This document shows positions 25,384 through 34,284 of a stretch of DNA of 64,000 nt, piece by piece. Under the pieces are notes generated by a model that was not told where the DNA came from, did not search any database, and was given only the letters and a program-made list of their open reading frames with translations. The first letter of the stretch is position 1, and each line of letters begins with the position of its first letter. Position numbers and translations under genes: made by a program. The DNA is from RCC1774 sp050330855 (lineage in GTDB: Bacteria > Cyanobacteriota > Cyanobacteriia > Thermosynechococcales > Thermosynechococcaceae), in assembly GCA_050330855.1 (NCBI GenBank), contig JBHJNL010000006.1:1-64000 (forward strand). The letters run 5' to 3'.

Positions 25384-26635
25384 TAGATAGTTCCGATATA
25401 GAAGAAGATTCAATTTCAGTCACTTGGACTGTAGCAAGACCCGCAGAAAACTGCACATTTAACGTCTGTCCCACCTCAATTTCATTAGACTGGCGCACAA
25501 TCGACCCATCCGGGGTTCTGACCACGGCATATCCACGCCGCAGCACCGCAGTAGGATCGAGGGCCACCAGTTTTTGCTGCAGAAGCTGATGGTGTTTTTG
25601 ATAGGCCAGCAATCGCCGCTGTACCACACGTCCCAATTGTTGTTTAAGCTGTTGAACCCTGACCTTGTCTCGCTCAAGCTGACGATCTAAGCCCAGGCGA
25701 TGCAAGCGCATTTTCTGATTTTGCAGTTGATCTTGAACCTGATCAAGGCGACGGGTCAACGTCACGTATAGCCGCACAATATGTTCTTCATGATCGGCCT
25801 GCAGATCACTGAGGCGAGGCACCGCTAGTTCTGCAGCGGCGGTGGGGGTATGGGCATAGGCATCGGCCGCTAAATCAGCAAGGGATTCATCACGCTGGTG
25901 ACCAATGCCTGAAATCACGGGGATGGAACAATCACAAATGGCTCGTACCACTCGCTCGTCATTAAAGCAGGCCATGTCTTCAGACGCGCCGCCACCCCGC
26001 GATAAAACCAAGACATCTGCGCGTCCGTCTTGCTCAACTCTGTGAATAGCTGTTGAAATCGCATCTGGTGCTAGCTCCCCCTGCACATTGGCAGGCGAAA
26101 GCAATACCCTCATCCCTGGATGGCGAAACTTCAGCGTTCGTTTGATATCCCCCCAAGCGGCTGCTTGAGGCGAAGTTACCACCGCTATCGTTTGCGGATA
26201 CTTGGGCAGCGGCAATTTGCGTTCAACATCAAATAGACCTTCTGTGGTGAGGCGATCGCGGAGTTGTCGGTAGCGGAGCGATCGCAACCCTTCCCCGGCT
26301 GGCAGTACCTGCCACACCATCAGTTGATATTCACCGCGCTTCGGGTAGAGACGAATCCGCCCCAGAACAATCACCTGCTCCCCTGCTTCAGGCTGAATCA
26401 CCAACTTATCGCGGTAAGACTTCCAGACCACACAGTGAATCGTTGCCGCCACATCAGGATCTTGCAGCGTAAAAAAGATGCCGCTTTTATGGGGGTTAGC
26501 GCTAGATACCTCCCCTGTAATCCACACCTGGATCAGTTCTTGATCGTCTTCTAAGAGAGATTGGATATAGCTAGTCAGTCCGCCCACAGACAGAACCGTG
26601 GGCGGCACCAATAAATTAGGAGAGCTAGAATTCAT
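25376..26635 (-). CDS. xseA: Exodeoxyribonuclease VII large subunit
   Basis: The 419-residue catalytic subunit of exonuclease VII. An N-terminal OB-fold binds single-stranded DNA (W-I-T-G-E-V-S-S-A-N), the central catalytic domain holds V-L-S-R-G-G-G-A-S-E-D and the nearby G-I-G-H-Q-R-D-E-S, and a long coiled coil (about 260-345) binds the small subunits. The C-terminal segment L-R-R-G-Y-A-V-V-R is standard. It heads a leftward group xseA-xseB-menG-menA and is divergent from the Uma2 gene. Confidence 0.95.
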   Translation of the reverse strand: MNSSSPNLLVPPTVLSVGGLTSYIQSLLEDDQELIQVWITGEVSSANPHKSGIFFTLQDPDVAATIHCVVWKSYRDKLVIQPEAGEQVIVLGRIRLYPKRGEYQLMVWQVLPAGEGLRSLRYRQLRDRLTTEGLFDVERKLPLPKYPQTIAVVTSPQAAAWGDIKRTLKFRHPGMRVLLSPANVQGELAPDAISTAIHRVEQDGRADVLVLSRGGGASEDMACFNDERVVRAICDCSIPVISGIGHQRDESLADLAADAYAHTPTAAAELAVPRLSDLQADHEEHIVRLYVTLTRRLDQVQDQLQNQKMRLHRLGLDRQLERDKVRVQQLKQQLGRVVQRRLLAYQKHHQLLQQKLVALDPTAVLRRGYAVVRTPDGSIVRQSNEIEVGQTLNVQFSAGLATVQVTEIESSSISELSNV

Positions 26636-26869
26636 AGGAAGCGCAGTGAGGAAAAATACTCACGGTTACAGCTTAGCGTTTCTGGCTCATCTGTACTAGT
26701 GGCATCTGTATTTCGGCCCATAAATCCGTCTCCTGATGTTTTAAGGAATCAAATTCAAGATCTCTGATGTAGTCTGTTCAGCCGTCATTGCCGAATTATC
26801 GATAAACGTCCCGATGGAGCTGAGTCAGTAGGTTATGGTTATCTATAAATCTTAGTGCGGAGACGCGCA

Positions 26870-27472
26870 ATGACTTATACACCCACAAAAACAGTCGCAC
26901 TAGAAGAATTTTTGAAGGCCTATGGCGACGACCCACGCTACGAGCTGATTGATGGAGAGCTACGAGATTTGGAACCCACTGGTCCTCACGAAACCGTCTC
27001 TGGGAAAATTGCGGGCTACTGGTTTTCTGCTTTCACGAGTACTCAGAAAAATTGGGTTATTCCTAAAAATTGCTTGATTCAGCCCCCTGCAGCCCAAGCA
27101 ACGGCCCTGCGCCCAGACGTGATCGTTCTAGATCAGGCCAAGCTTCAACAAGAGCCTTTGTGGCAGAGAGAACCCATCATCACCTTGGGGGACTCCATCA
27201 TCATGGTGGCAGAAGTCGTGAGTACCAACTGGCAAGACGACTATGCTCGCAAAGTAGACGAGTACCTGCTGTTAGGTGTTGCAGAATACTGGATTGTTGA
27301 TTTTCGTGGCTTAGGTGGTCTGGAATTTATCGGTAAACCCAAGCAACCCACACTAACTATCTGTCAGCTCAAGGATGAACAATATCAAAAAAAGCAGTTC
27401 CGTTTGAATGATTCCATTACCTCTCGTCTCTTGCCTAACTTACAGCTAGCGCTCAGTAATCTAACGCCATAG
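26870..27472 (+). CDS. Uma2-family (DUF820) putative restriction-type endonuclease
   Basis: A 200-residue protein of the PD-(D/E)xK fold that is very numerous in cyanobacteria. Visible core residues: E-L-I-D-G-E-L near 22-28, R-P-D-V-I-V-L-D in the middle, and V-A-E-V-V-S followed by A-R-K-V-D-E-Y, which together form the nuclease-like active site, then E-Y-W-I-V-D. The biological role of the family is not settled; expansion by duplication is common. ATG 26870 is used; a GTG five codons upstream is possible. Confidence 0.85.
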   Translation: MTYTPTKTVALEEFLKAYGDDPRYELIDGELRDLEPTGPHETVSGKIAGYWFSAFTSTQKNWVIPKNCLIQPPAAQATALRPDVIVLDQAKLQQEPLWQREPIITLGDSIIMVAEVVSTNWQDDYARKVDEYLLLGVAEYWIVDFRGLGGLEFIGKPKQPTLTICQLKDEQYQKKQFRLNDSITSRLLPNLQLALSNLTP

Positions 27473-27520
27473 GGCTTTTGAGATCAAGTGCTTCGTTGTG
27501 TAGTCCCCTCACAGTATTGT

Positions 27521-28045
27521 TCACGATTCTGGGTCTGACTTACTCGCAGGTAACCGTCTCCCCCAAGGTTTAACGAAAGAAATGACGATAATGCCCAAAA
27601 TGCAGACCGTTTGAATCGCACCTCCAATTAACGCCCCCTTTTGATCAAAAACGTAAAGTGGATTCTCCCAGGCTCTACTTCGCTCAGCTTCAGAGATTGC
27701 TGTCATCGCATTCACCCACGGGCCTAACCAGATTGTTCCTGTCACAATCAACGTCACCGTTGCGATCCATTTGGCAATGACCCAATAATGTTTTAAGAAT
27801 CCCCAAACCGTTAGCGCACACAAAATGGCACCCGTCAGAAGTGATAGCGATGCAGTCGGGATCACAACAAAGTCATCTAGATACTTTAAAGCAGTATTTA
27901 GGGTGTAAAGAGCTGTCCCATCAGTCGTATTTCGATTCAAGACAGAAATCAGGACCATACTGAGTGCAGTCCCAAACCAAAGACTACCAATGATCACATG
28001 TGTTGCAATCAGCCACTGCTGTTGTTTCGCAGTCAGTTTTGCCAT
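27521..28045 (-). CDS. DUF2269-like four-helix membrane protein
   Basis: A 174-residue membrane protein with four hydrophobic helices (about 12-35, 53-80, 84-105 and 137-158). The first helix contains H-V-I-I-G-S-L-W-F-G, a pattern shared with DUF2269 and related putative quinone or heme-linked membrane proteins; the His could be a ligand, but that is speculation. ATG 28045 is preferred over a start 19 codons upstream that would be rich in polar residues. It is divergent from recA and convergent with the Uma2 gene. Confidence 0.6.
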   Translation of the reverse strand: MAKLTAKQQQWLIATHVIIGSLWFGTALSMVLISVLNRNTTDGTALYTLNTALKYLDDFVVIPTASLSLLTGAILCALTVWGFLKHYWVIAKWIATVTLIVTGTIWLGPWVNAMTAISEAERSRAWENPLYVFDQKGALIGGAIQTVCILGIIVISFVKPWGRRLPASKSDPES

Positions 28046-28196
28046 CAACTTTACTCCAAAATTATCGAAGGCACGATCACCGCTTACTCCCTCATATTTC
28101 ACTTTAATATTTACGGAATAGCAATACCCGAGAACACCGACAATCTCACTTACAATAGAAGCCTAGATTTGACCACCGTTTTCCCCTTGAGGTGCA

Positions 28197-29327
28197 ATGG
28201 CTTCCGATAAAGCAACCAGCTCTGAAAAAGATAAGGCGCTCGGCGTCGTCCTCAACCAAATCGAACGCACCTTTGGCAAGGGATCGATCATGCGTCTGGG
28301 AGACGCCGCTAGCATGAAGGTGGAAACCATCTCCAGTGGCGCTCTCACCTTAGACATCGCCCTCGGCGGTGGCCTGCCCAAGGGCCGAGTGATCGAAATC
28401 TATGGCCCCGAAAGCTCTGGTAAGACGACCTTAGCGCTCCACGCCATTTCTGAAGTGCAAAAGGCAGGGGGCGTTGCCGCCTTTGTCGATGCTGAACATG
28501 CCCTTGATCCCACCTATGCTGCAGCATTGGGGGTCGATATTGAAAATCTACTGGTGGCCCAACCCGACACAGGGGAATCAGCCCTAGAAATTGTCGATCA
28601 GCTCGTCCGCTCCACCGCCGTTGATATCGTCGTCATTGACTCCGTCGCCGCCCTCGTCCCCCGCGCTGAAATCGAAGGGGAAATGGGCGATTCTCACATG
28701 GGTTTGCAGGCTCGACTCATGAGTCAAGCCCTTAGAAAAATTACCGGCAATATTGGCCGCACTGGCTGTACCGTCGTTTTCTTGAACCAACTCCGCCAGA
28801 AAATTGGCGTCACCTACGGCAACCCTGAAGTCACCACAGGTGGGAACGCGCTCAAGTTCTATGCTTCTGTGCGGCTTGATATCCGGCGGATTCAAACGCT
28901 GAAAAAGGGTGCAGAAGAATTCGGGATCAGGGCCAAGGTCAAAGTGGTCAAAAACAAAATTGCACCCCCGTTTCGCATTGGCGAGTTTGACATCATTTTT
29001 GGCAGTGGCATCTCCACCGTAGGCTGCATCCTAGATATGGCTGAAGAGATGGATGTGATTGTTCGCAAAGGGGCTTGGTACAGCTACAACGGCGAGAATA
29101 TTGCCCAGGGCCGTGACAAAACCGTTCAGTTCATGGAAGACACCCCCGATTTTGCCAGGGATGTTGAAAAGCTGGTTCGTGAAAAGTTAGCGTCAGGAGC
29201 AGAGGTGTCTGCTAACTCAGTCTTGCCCGATAAGCAAGCCAAAAATGGGGACGAGTCCGAAGCTACAGACGATAAAGCTGAGGTCCATGAGAAGACTGAA
29301 TCTAAGGCTAAGAATAAGAAGAGCTAA
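28197..29327 (+). CDS. recA: RecA recombinase
   Basis: Forms filaments on single-stranded DNA and drives strand exchange in homologous recombination. The 376 residues include Walker A G-P-E-S-S-G-K-T at 70-77, the catalytic Glu in F-V-D-A-E-H-A-L, Walker B I-V-V-I-D-S-V, and the DNA-binding L2 segment starting F-L-N-Q-L-R-Q-K-I-G. The C-terminal tail is acidic and lysine-rich, as usual in cyanobacteria. ATG 28197 follows GAGG at four bases; TACAAT at 28151-28156 could be the -10 element. No LexA-type box is obvious in the short leader. Confidence 0.97.
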   Translation: MASDKATSSEKDKALGVVLNQIERTFGKGSIMRLGDAASMKVETISSGALTLDIALGGGLPKGRVIEIYGPESSGKTTLALHAISEVQKAGGVAAFVDAEHALDPTYAAALGVDIENLLVAQPDTGESALEIVDQLVRSTAVDIVVIDSVAALVPRAEIEGEMGDSHMGLQARLMSQALRKITGNIGRTGCTVVFLNQLRQKIGVTYGNPEVTTGGNALKFYASVRLDIRRIQTLKKGAEEFGIRAKVKVVKNKIAPPFRIGEFDIIFGSGISTVGCILDMAEEMDVIVRKGAWYSYNGENIAQGRDKTVQFMEDTPDFARDVEKLVREKLASGAEVSANSVLPDKQAKNGDESEATDDKAEVHEKTESKAKNKKS

Positions 29328-29425
29328 GGCCAGGATCTAATCTGCCAGAAATAAGCAAATATGGGATCGTCTACTCATTTCGTCTACCTTTGGCCCAATT
29401 ACGCAGCGTATTCGGAGCAACCACC

Positions 29426-29830
29426 ATGCCTATCTTTTCGTTTTCTGGTCAGCGGCCTAAACACTTAGGCGTCTCAGAGGGCCAACTTGCAGCTTGCCCT
29501 GATTCACCGAACTGCGTGTGCAGTCAGGCTACCGACGCTAGTCACCATGTGGCTGCAATCACCTACGGCGGCAGTACAAGCGAGGCATTAGCCAAGCTGC
29601 GGCAGGTCATTGAGGCGATGGAAGGTAGTGAAATTGTCACGGCGACAGACGATTATCTCCATGCTGAATTCACCAGCAAGCTCATGGGGTTTGTCGATGA
29701 TCTAGAGTGTTATTTGCCAGCAGAGAAATCGCTGATCCACATTCGCTCAGCCTCTCGACTGGGGCAATCTGACCTTGGGGCAAACCGCACCCGCGTCGAG
29801 GAACTTCGCAAACGCTTTAATCGGGGCTAA
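29426..29830 (+). CDS. DUF1499-domain protein
   Basis: A 134-residue protein of the DUF1499 family: N-terminal A-C-P-D-S-P-N-C-V-C-S-Q with paired cysteines, then a two-layer alpha/beta core (Y-L-H-A-E-F-T-S-K-L-M-G-F-V-D-D-L-E) and the end R-S-A-S-R-L-G-Q-S-D-L-G-A-N-R-x-R-V-E. Function is unknown. ATG 29426 has CGGAG eight bases upstream; an in-frame TTG at 29390 is less likely. Its TAA stop overlaps the TAG stop of the convergent msrB gene by two bases, leaving no room for a terminator between them. Confidence 0.85.
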   Translation: MPIFSFSGQRPKHLGVSEGQLAACPDSPNCVCSQATDASHHVAAITYGGSTSEALAKLRQVIEAMEGSEIVTATDDYLHAEFTSKLMGFVDDLECYLPAEKSLIHIRSASRLGQSDLGANRTRVEELRKRFNRG

Positions 29831-30324
29831 GCTTCAGCAGGCTCAAACTCTAGCGAGACGCCATTCATGCAGTAGCGCTGTCCCGTTGGTGCAGGGCCAT
29901 CGTTAAAGACATGGCCGAGATGTCCCCCGCAGTTGCTGCAGTGAACTTCGGTACGAACCATAAAAAGGGTGCGATCGCTCGTCGTTGCCACAGCTCCTTC
30001 AATCGGGCCAAAGAAACTAGGCCAGCCGGTACCGCTATCGAACTTCGTATCAGATTTAAAGAGAGCTTGTCCGCATCCGGCACAGTCATAGGTGCCTTCA
30101 GAATAATTTTTATCGAGGGGACTAGTCCCGGCTCGCTCAGTCCCGTGCTTCCGCAACACATAAAATTGATCGGCACTTAGGGTTTCTTGCCACTCAGCCT
30201 CTGTTTTAGAGACAGCAAATTGTTCTTTTGATGCAGCCATGTTCGTTGGTTTCTCCAGCAAATTTAGTGTCAGTGGGATTGCCCCTAGAGAGGTTGCCCC
30301 CAGAATAAAGTCTCTTCGTTTCAT
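29827..30324 (-). CDS. msrB: Peptide-methionine (R)-S-oxide reductase with Tat-like signal
   Basis: Reduces methionine-R-sulfoxide in damaged proteins. The enzyme domain shows the structural zinc pairs C-A-G-C and C-S-N-C, the active-site region G-T-G-W-P-S-F, and the catalytic Cys152 in R-Y-C-M-N. Before it, the first 28 residues form a leader starting M-K-R-R-D-F-I followed by a hydrophobic stretch, a twin-arginine-type signal, so the protein is probably exported to periplasm or thylakoid lumen. An internal Met at 29 could give a cytosolic form. The gene converges with the DUF1499 gene. Confidence 0.9.
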   Translation of the reverse strand: MKRRDFILGATSLGAIPLTLNLLEKPTNMAASKEQFAVSKTEAEWQETLSADQFYVLRKHGTERAGTSPLDKNYSEGTYDCAGCGQALFKSDTKFDSGTGWPSFFGPIEGAVATTSDRTLFMVRTEVHCSNCGGHLGHVFNDGPAPTGQRYCMNGVSLEFEPAEA

Positions 30325-30407
30325 AGTCTGATCGTAACTGTAGAGCGCCAGTCGGCCTTCTATACGTATAGCAAAAGTCTATGAACTCTGGCTAAAAATT
30401 GCTGGGT

Positions 30408-31892
30408 CTAAGCTGAGTCTGCGGCCAGTATACAGCCACTTCGGGCCGGTATCTGCAGCACTAGCTTTTGTTCGGCCCACTCAGCTTGTTCATCTTGGGT
30501 CCAGTCCAAATGGGCTTGCCCATAGACCAGATGATCGAGATGAATTCCCTCACCCAAGGGTTTGGTGCCCATGGTCGTTGTTGCGGTTTCTCGACCAGCA
30601 TTGACCGCAATCACGAGAACATCTGCCCCTAAAATTCGGGCAAAGACGTAGATTTTTCGTTCTGCCTTAAGAAGCTGATAGCGCCCTGTTCGCAGAGCAG
30701 GGTAGCGATGGCGCAGAGCAATCAACTGGCGATGCAGCCCTAATAGATTGCGATCCCAGGCAGCGGGTTCAGGAAAGCTGCGCCGACAGTCGGGGTCTAA
30801 GCCTCCAGGAAGACCCACTTCATCGCCGTAATAAATGCAGGGTGCGCCAGGGAAGGTGAACTGCAGGAGTGTGGCGAGTTCAACGGTGGCGCGATCGCCT
30901 CCTGCAATCGTGAGCAGTCGAGCGGTATCGTGACTGGCTAAGGAATTCAACTGGGTAAGCTGAATCTCCCAGGGATAGAGAATGAGCAGCTCTTGAATTT
31001 TATGACCGTATTCTGCTGCCGATAAAGCCGGAACTGCTGTGTAGTCAGGAGCCTCAACATATTGATGTTCAATCCGCTCTCCAGCGGTGAAGGCAAGGGT
31101 GGGGCCGGTAAATAGATAGTTCATGACGCCATCAAATTGGGTACCGTCTAGCCACGGACGCGCATCTTGCCAGACTTCGCCAACGATGTAGGCTTCGGGG
31201 TTGATCGATTTGACGCGATCGCGAAACTCTTGCCAGAAGCCAGGGGTCTTAACTTCAAAGGGCACATCCAATCGCCAGCCATCAATGCCAAGGTTGATCC
31301 AGTACTCCGCCACCTGCATGATGTACTCACGCACCTGCAAATTGTCGTGATTAAAGGTAGGCAGCGCTCGATTATCGATCCAGCTTTGATAATTTGCAGG
31401 CAGTGATCCGTCATAGGCTGACAGCGGCCACCCCTCAATGCGGAACCAGTCTACCCAGGGCGAGTGAGGACCATTCTCTAGAATGTCATTGAAAAAATAG
31501 AAGCCCCGGCTAGTGTGGTTAAAGACACCATCCAGCACCACCTTGAGCTGATGAGCATGGGCGGCATCCAGGAGGGCTTTAAAGGCGCTATTACCGCCCA
31601 AAATGGGGTCCACCTGATAGTAGTCGTGGGTATGGTAACGATGATTACAGGCAGACTGAAAAATAGGGGTGAAGTACAGTGCTGTGATCCCTAATTCTTT
31701 GAGATAGTCTAGTTTTTCAATGACGCCCCATAGGTCGCCGCCTTTGTACCCTTGCAGGGTGGGCGGGGAGTGCCAGTCTTCCCAATCCGCCGTCCAGCGA
31801 TGTGCGGCGACTTCACTGCCTTTGGCAAACCGATCCGGAAAAATTTGATAAAAAACGGCGTGCTTCACCCAGGTGGGTGTTTGAATATCCAA
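30408..31892 (-). CDS. GH13 alpha-amylase-family hydrolase (cyclomaltodextrinase-like)
   Basis: A 494-residue (beta/alpha)8 barrel enzyme. Conserved regions are D-G-V-F-N-H-T (region I), G-W-R-L-D-V-P with the nucleophile Asp (region II), G-E-V-W with the acid Glu (region III), and S-H-D-T-A-R (region IV). The opening W-V-K-H-A-V-F-Y-Q-I-F-P-D-R-F and L-D-Y-L-K-E-L-G-I-T-A are typical of neopullulanase/cyclomaltodextrinase relatives, though the usual N-terminal domain is missing. There is no signal peptide, so it probably handles glycogen-derived maltodextrins inside the cell. It starts 11 bases after era and may be in the same operon. Confidence 0.88.
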   Translation of the reverse strand: MDIQTPTWVKHAVFYQIFPDRFAKGSEVAAHRWTADWEDWHSPPTLQGYKGGDLWGVIEKLDYLKELGITALYFTPIFQSACNHRYHTHDYYQVDPILGGNSAFKALLDAAHAHQLKVVLDGVFNHTSRGFYFFNDILENGPHSPWVDWFRIEGWPLSAYDGSLPANYQSWIDNRALPTFNHDNLQVREYIMQVAEYWINLGIDGWRLDVPFEVKTPGFWQEFRDRVKSINPEAYIVGEVWQDARPWLDGTQFDGVMNYLFTGPTLAFTAGERIEHQYVEAPDYTAVPALSAAEYGHKIQELLILYPWEIQLTQLNSLASHDTARLLTIAGGDRATVELATLLQFTFPGAPCIYYGDEVGLPGGLDPDCRRSFPEPAAWDRNLLGLHRQLIALRHRYPALRTGRYQLLKAERKIYVFARILGADVLVIAVNAGRETATTTMGTKPLGEGIHLDHLVYGQAHLDWTQDEQAEWAEQKLVLQIPARSGCILAADSA

Positions 31893-31903
31893 CGTCTAAA
31901 TCC

Positions 31904-32851
31904 CTACTCTGCATCCACACGATACCCCAAGTCGGCCAAATGAAGCTTGGACTGCCGCCACTTGGGCTGCACTTTAACGTAGAGTTCTAAATAAATTTGC
32001 CCATCGACCAGGGTTTGCATTTGCTGACGAGCAGCACTGCCAATCTCTTTAAGCATGGAGCCGTTCTTGCCAATTAGAATTGCTTTCTGGGAGGGGCGCT
32101 CTGCATGGATCGTAGCGAGCACTCTCGTAATTTTGGGGTCTTCGTCAACGCGATCGATGGTGATGGCAACGGAGTGAGGGATTTCTTGGCGGGTTTGCAG
32201 CAAAATCTGCTCTCGGATCAATTCACCCATAATGAAACGTTCGGGCTGATCGGTCACTAACTCCGGCGGATAGTAATAGGGGCCAGCCGGAAGTCTTTCA
32301 ATCAGTGCGGTTTGCAGTTCTGTTAAGCCTGCTGCCGTTAGGGCTGAGAATTTCTGAACGGGCCAGCCCTGTTCTTTGGCTAGGCCTTCATACTGAGCAT
32401 TGAGACGCTGGGCGCTTTGATCGTCTTGTTGGTCTACTTTGTTGAGGCCCAGCACCACTGGGGTTTGAATTTGGGTTAATAGCTCTACGATATAGCGATC
32501 TCCTCCGCCAGGAGCGCTACAGCTATCGACCATAAACAGAACAACATCAACGGAGTTAATAGCTCGCTGGGCATTTTTGACAATGATTTTACCCAATTGA
32601 TGATGGGGCTTATGAATGCCAGGGGTATCAACAAAGATGATTTGTGTTTCTGGCGTGGTGAGAATACCGCGCAATCGGTTGCGTGTAGTTTGAGCCACCG
32701 GCGAGGTAATGGCAACCTTCTGACCTAAAAACTGATTCATCAGGGTTGATTTGCCCACGTTGGGACGACCAATCAGCCCCACAAAACCAGAGCGGAAGCC
32801 TGTGGGTGCTGCGGGGATCGCAGTCATTCCAGAAAGGGCATCAAGGGGCAT
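31904..32851 (-). CDS. era: GTPase Era
   Basis: A 315-residue GTPase that binds 16S rRNA and assists 30S subunit maturation. The G domain has G-R-P-N-V-G-K-S at 28-35, D-T-P-G in the switch region and N-K-V-D, followed by the KH RNA-binding domain with I-L-I-G-K-N-G-S-M-L-K. An N-terminal extension of about 20 residues precedes the G domain; an internal Met at 9 is an alternative start. It lies nine bases after proC, in the run sepF-proC-era-GH13. Confidence 0.95.
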   Translation of the reverse strand: MPLDALSGMTAIPAAPTGFRSGFVGLIGRPNVGKSTLMNQFLGQKVAITSPVAQTTRNRLRGILTTPETQIIFVDTPGIHKPHHQLGKIIVKNAQRAINSVDVVLFMVDSCSAPGGGDRYIVELLTQIQTPVVLGLNKVDQQDDQSAQRLNAQYEGLAKEQGWPVQKFSALTAAGLTELQTALIERLPAGPYYYPPELVTDQPERFIMGELIREQILLQTRQEIPHSVAITIDRVDEDPKITRVLATIHAERPSQKAILIGKNGSMLKEIGSAARQQMQTLVDGQIYLELYVKVQPKWRQSKLHLADLGYRVDAE

Positions 32852-32860
32852 GAATATAAC

Positions 32861-33658
32861 CTAAGTCTGGGCTAGGGCTTGCGATCGCAAATAAGCAGCC
32901 TGCACCGCTTCAATTAAGGCCGAGCGAAATCCTGATTCTTCTAAGGCTCTCACGCCCGCGATGGTCGTACCACCGGGGCTAGTGACCTGATCTTTCAGTT
33001 GAGACGTGTGCAAACCTGATTCGGCTAAAAGCGTTGCCGTACCCTGAACGGTCTGTAGCGCCAGTTGGGCTGCAATCGCCCTGGGGAGTCCTGCCGCAAC
33101 GCCGCCATCGGTGAGGGCTTCAATTGCGATCGCAACATAGGCCGGTCCAGAGCCAGACAAGCCCGTGACCGCATCCATCATTGAATCTGGGACCACTACA
33201 ACCTTTCCCACCGCATCAAAGAGCTGCTGTGCTAATTCTAGGTGATGGTCTTGAGCCGCTGACCCCACGGCCAGAGCCGTAATTCCAGCCCCTACCATTG
33301 CAGGCGTATTGGGCATCGCTCGAATAATCGGTTGCCCAGCAAAGGCACCCTCAAGCTGCGCCAACGTTACCCCAGCTAAAATAGAAATGACCAGCGCCGA
33401 AGAGCCAAGCTGGAGCTGCTGAGCCAGCGTTTTAAAAACTTGGGGCTTAATAGCGAACAGAATAACCTCAGCAGCCAACGCCGACTGATTATCAGCAGAT
33501 GTTTGAACATTGTGAGTCTCTCTCCAGTAACTCAAACGCACTGAAGAGACATCACAAACAAGAACATCTTGGGTAAGATAGCGCTCTTGGGCAATTAACC
33601 GAGACACGATTGCCTCAGCCATCACACCACCACCAACCACGGCAAGTTTTAGAGACAC
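32861..33658 (-). CDS. proC: Pyrroline-5-carboxylate reductase
   Basis: Catalyses the last step of proline synthesis with NADPH. The 265-residue protein has the dinucleotide motif G-G-G-V-M-A-E-A-I near the start, F-A-I-K-P-Q, R-A-M-P-N-T-P, and the family signature G-L-S-G-S-G-P-A-Y in the C-terminal dimer domain. The start is GTG 33658, which gives the standard N-terminus L-K-L-A-V-V-G-G. It follows sepF by 38 bases; the pairing with sepF and the nearby pipY is common in bacteria. Confidence 0.95.
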   Translation of the reverse strand: MSLKLAVVGGGVMAEAIVSRLIAQERYLTQDVLVCDVSSVRLSYWRETHNVQTSADNQSALAAEVILFAIKPQVFKTLAQQLQLGSSALVISILAGVTLAQLEGAFAGQPIIRAMPNTPAMVGAGITALAVGSAAQDHHLELAQQLFDAVGKVVVVPDSMMDAVTGLSGSGPAYVAIAIEALTDGGVAAGLPRAIAAQLALQTVQGTATLLAESGLHTSQLKDQVTSPGGTTIAGVRALEESGFRSALIEAVQAAYLRSQALAQT

Positions 33659-33696
33659 TTGATACTCACAGGCTTACAGCCGCTCATGCAACAAAC

Positions 33697-34284
33697 TTAC
33701 TGAGCAATCTGATTGAGCATGGTTTGGCCTTGAGGCTGGAACGCAGCAGCCGTAGAACGATTCGTAGCAGGCTGAGGGGCTTCATGCACCACACCGAACT
33801 GAGTACTCACCTGCACACAATTAGGCGTAAACAGAAAAATACTGTCGCCAACGCGCTCTTGGTGACCATCAATGGTGTAGGTCGCACCGGCAACAAAATC
33901 TACCGCCCGTTGGGCCTGAGCGGGATCCATCATGGTCAGATTGAGAACCACTGACTTCTGCTCACGCAGCGCCTGAATCACTTGAGGCATCTCTTCAAAG
34001 GCATTGGGTTCCATAACTAGAACCTCAGTTGCAGATCCCCAGAATCGATTCGTTCCAGGCATACCGACGACATTGTTGGTACTGACTGTATTCATTTGAG
34101 TTCCTCGTGTGATGTCTGGTTGGGTCATGGGTTGCTCAAGCTCAGGCTGATCTTGAAACTCTTCTGTTGCATAAAGATCAGCGAAATCCTCTCCCTGGAT
34201 ATCCTCAAAGTCAACGTACTCTTCATAGCCCTCTGCATCTGGCATGCCGACGAACTCTTTTAATCTTCCCAACAAACTACTCAC
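33697..34284 (-). CDS. sepF: Cell division protein SepF
   Basis: Binds FtsZ and the membrane and helps organise the division ring; the cyanobacterial gene is also called cdv2. The 195 residues have an N-terminal amphipathic membrane anchor (S-S-L-L-G-R-L-K-E-F-V-G), an acidic linker, and the SepF core (V-L-V-M-E-P and V-V-L-N-L-T, then R-A-V-D-F-V-A-G). The C-terminal tail is glutamine-rich. The upstream gap contains a candidate TATAAT on the same strand. Confidence 0.93.
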   Translation of the reverse strand: MSSLLGRLKEFVGMPDAEGYEEYVDFEDIQGEDFADLYATEEFQDQPELEQPMTQPDITRGTQMNTVSTNNVVGMPGTNRFWGSATEVLVMEPNAFEEMPQVIQALREQKSVVLNLTMMDPAQAQRAVDFVAGATYTIDGHQERVGDSIFLFTPNCVQVSTQFGVVHEAPQPATNRSTAAAFQPQGQTMLNQIAQ

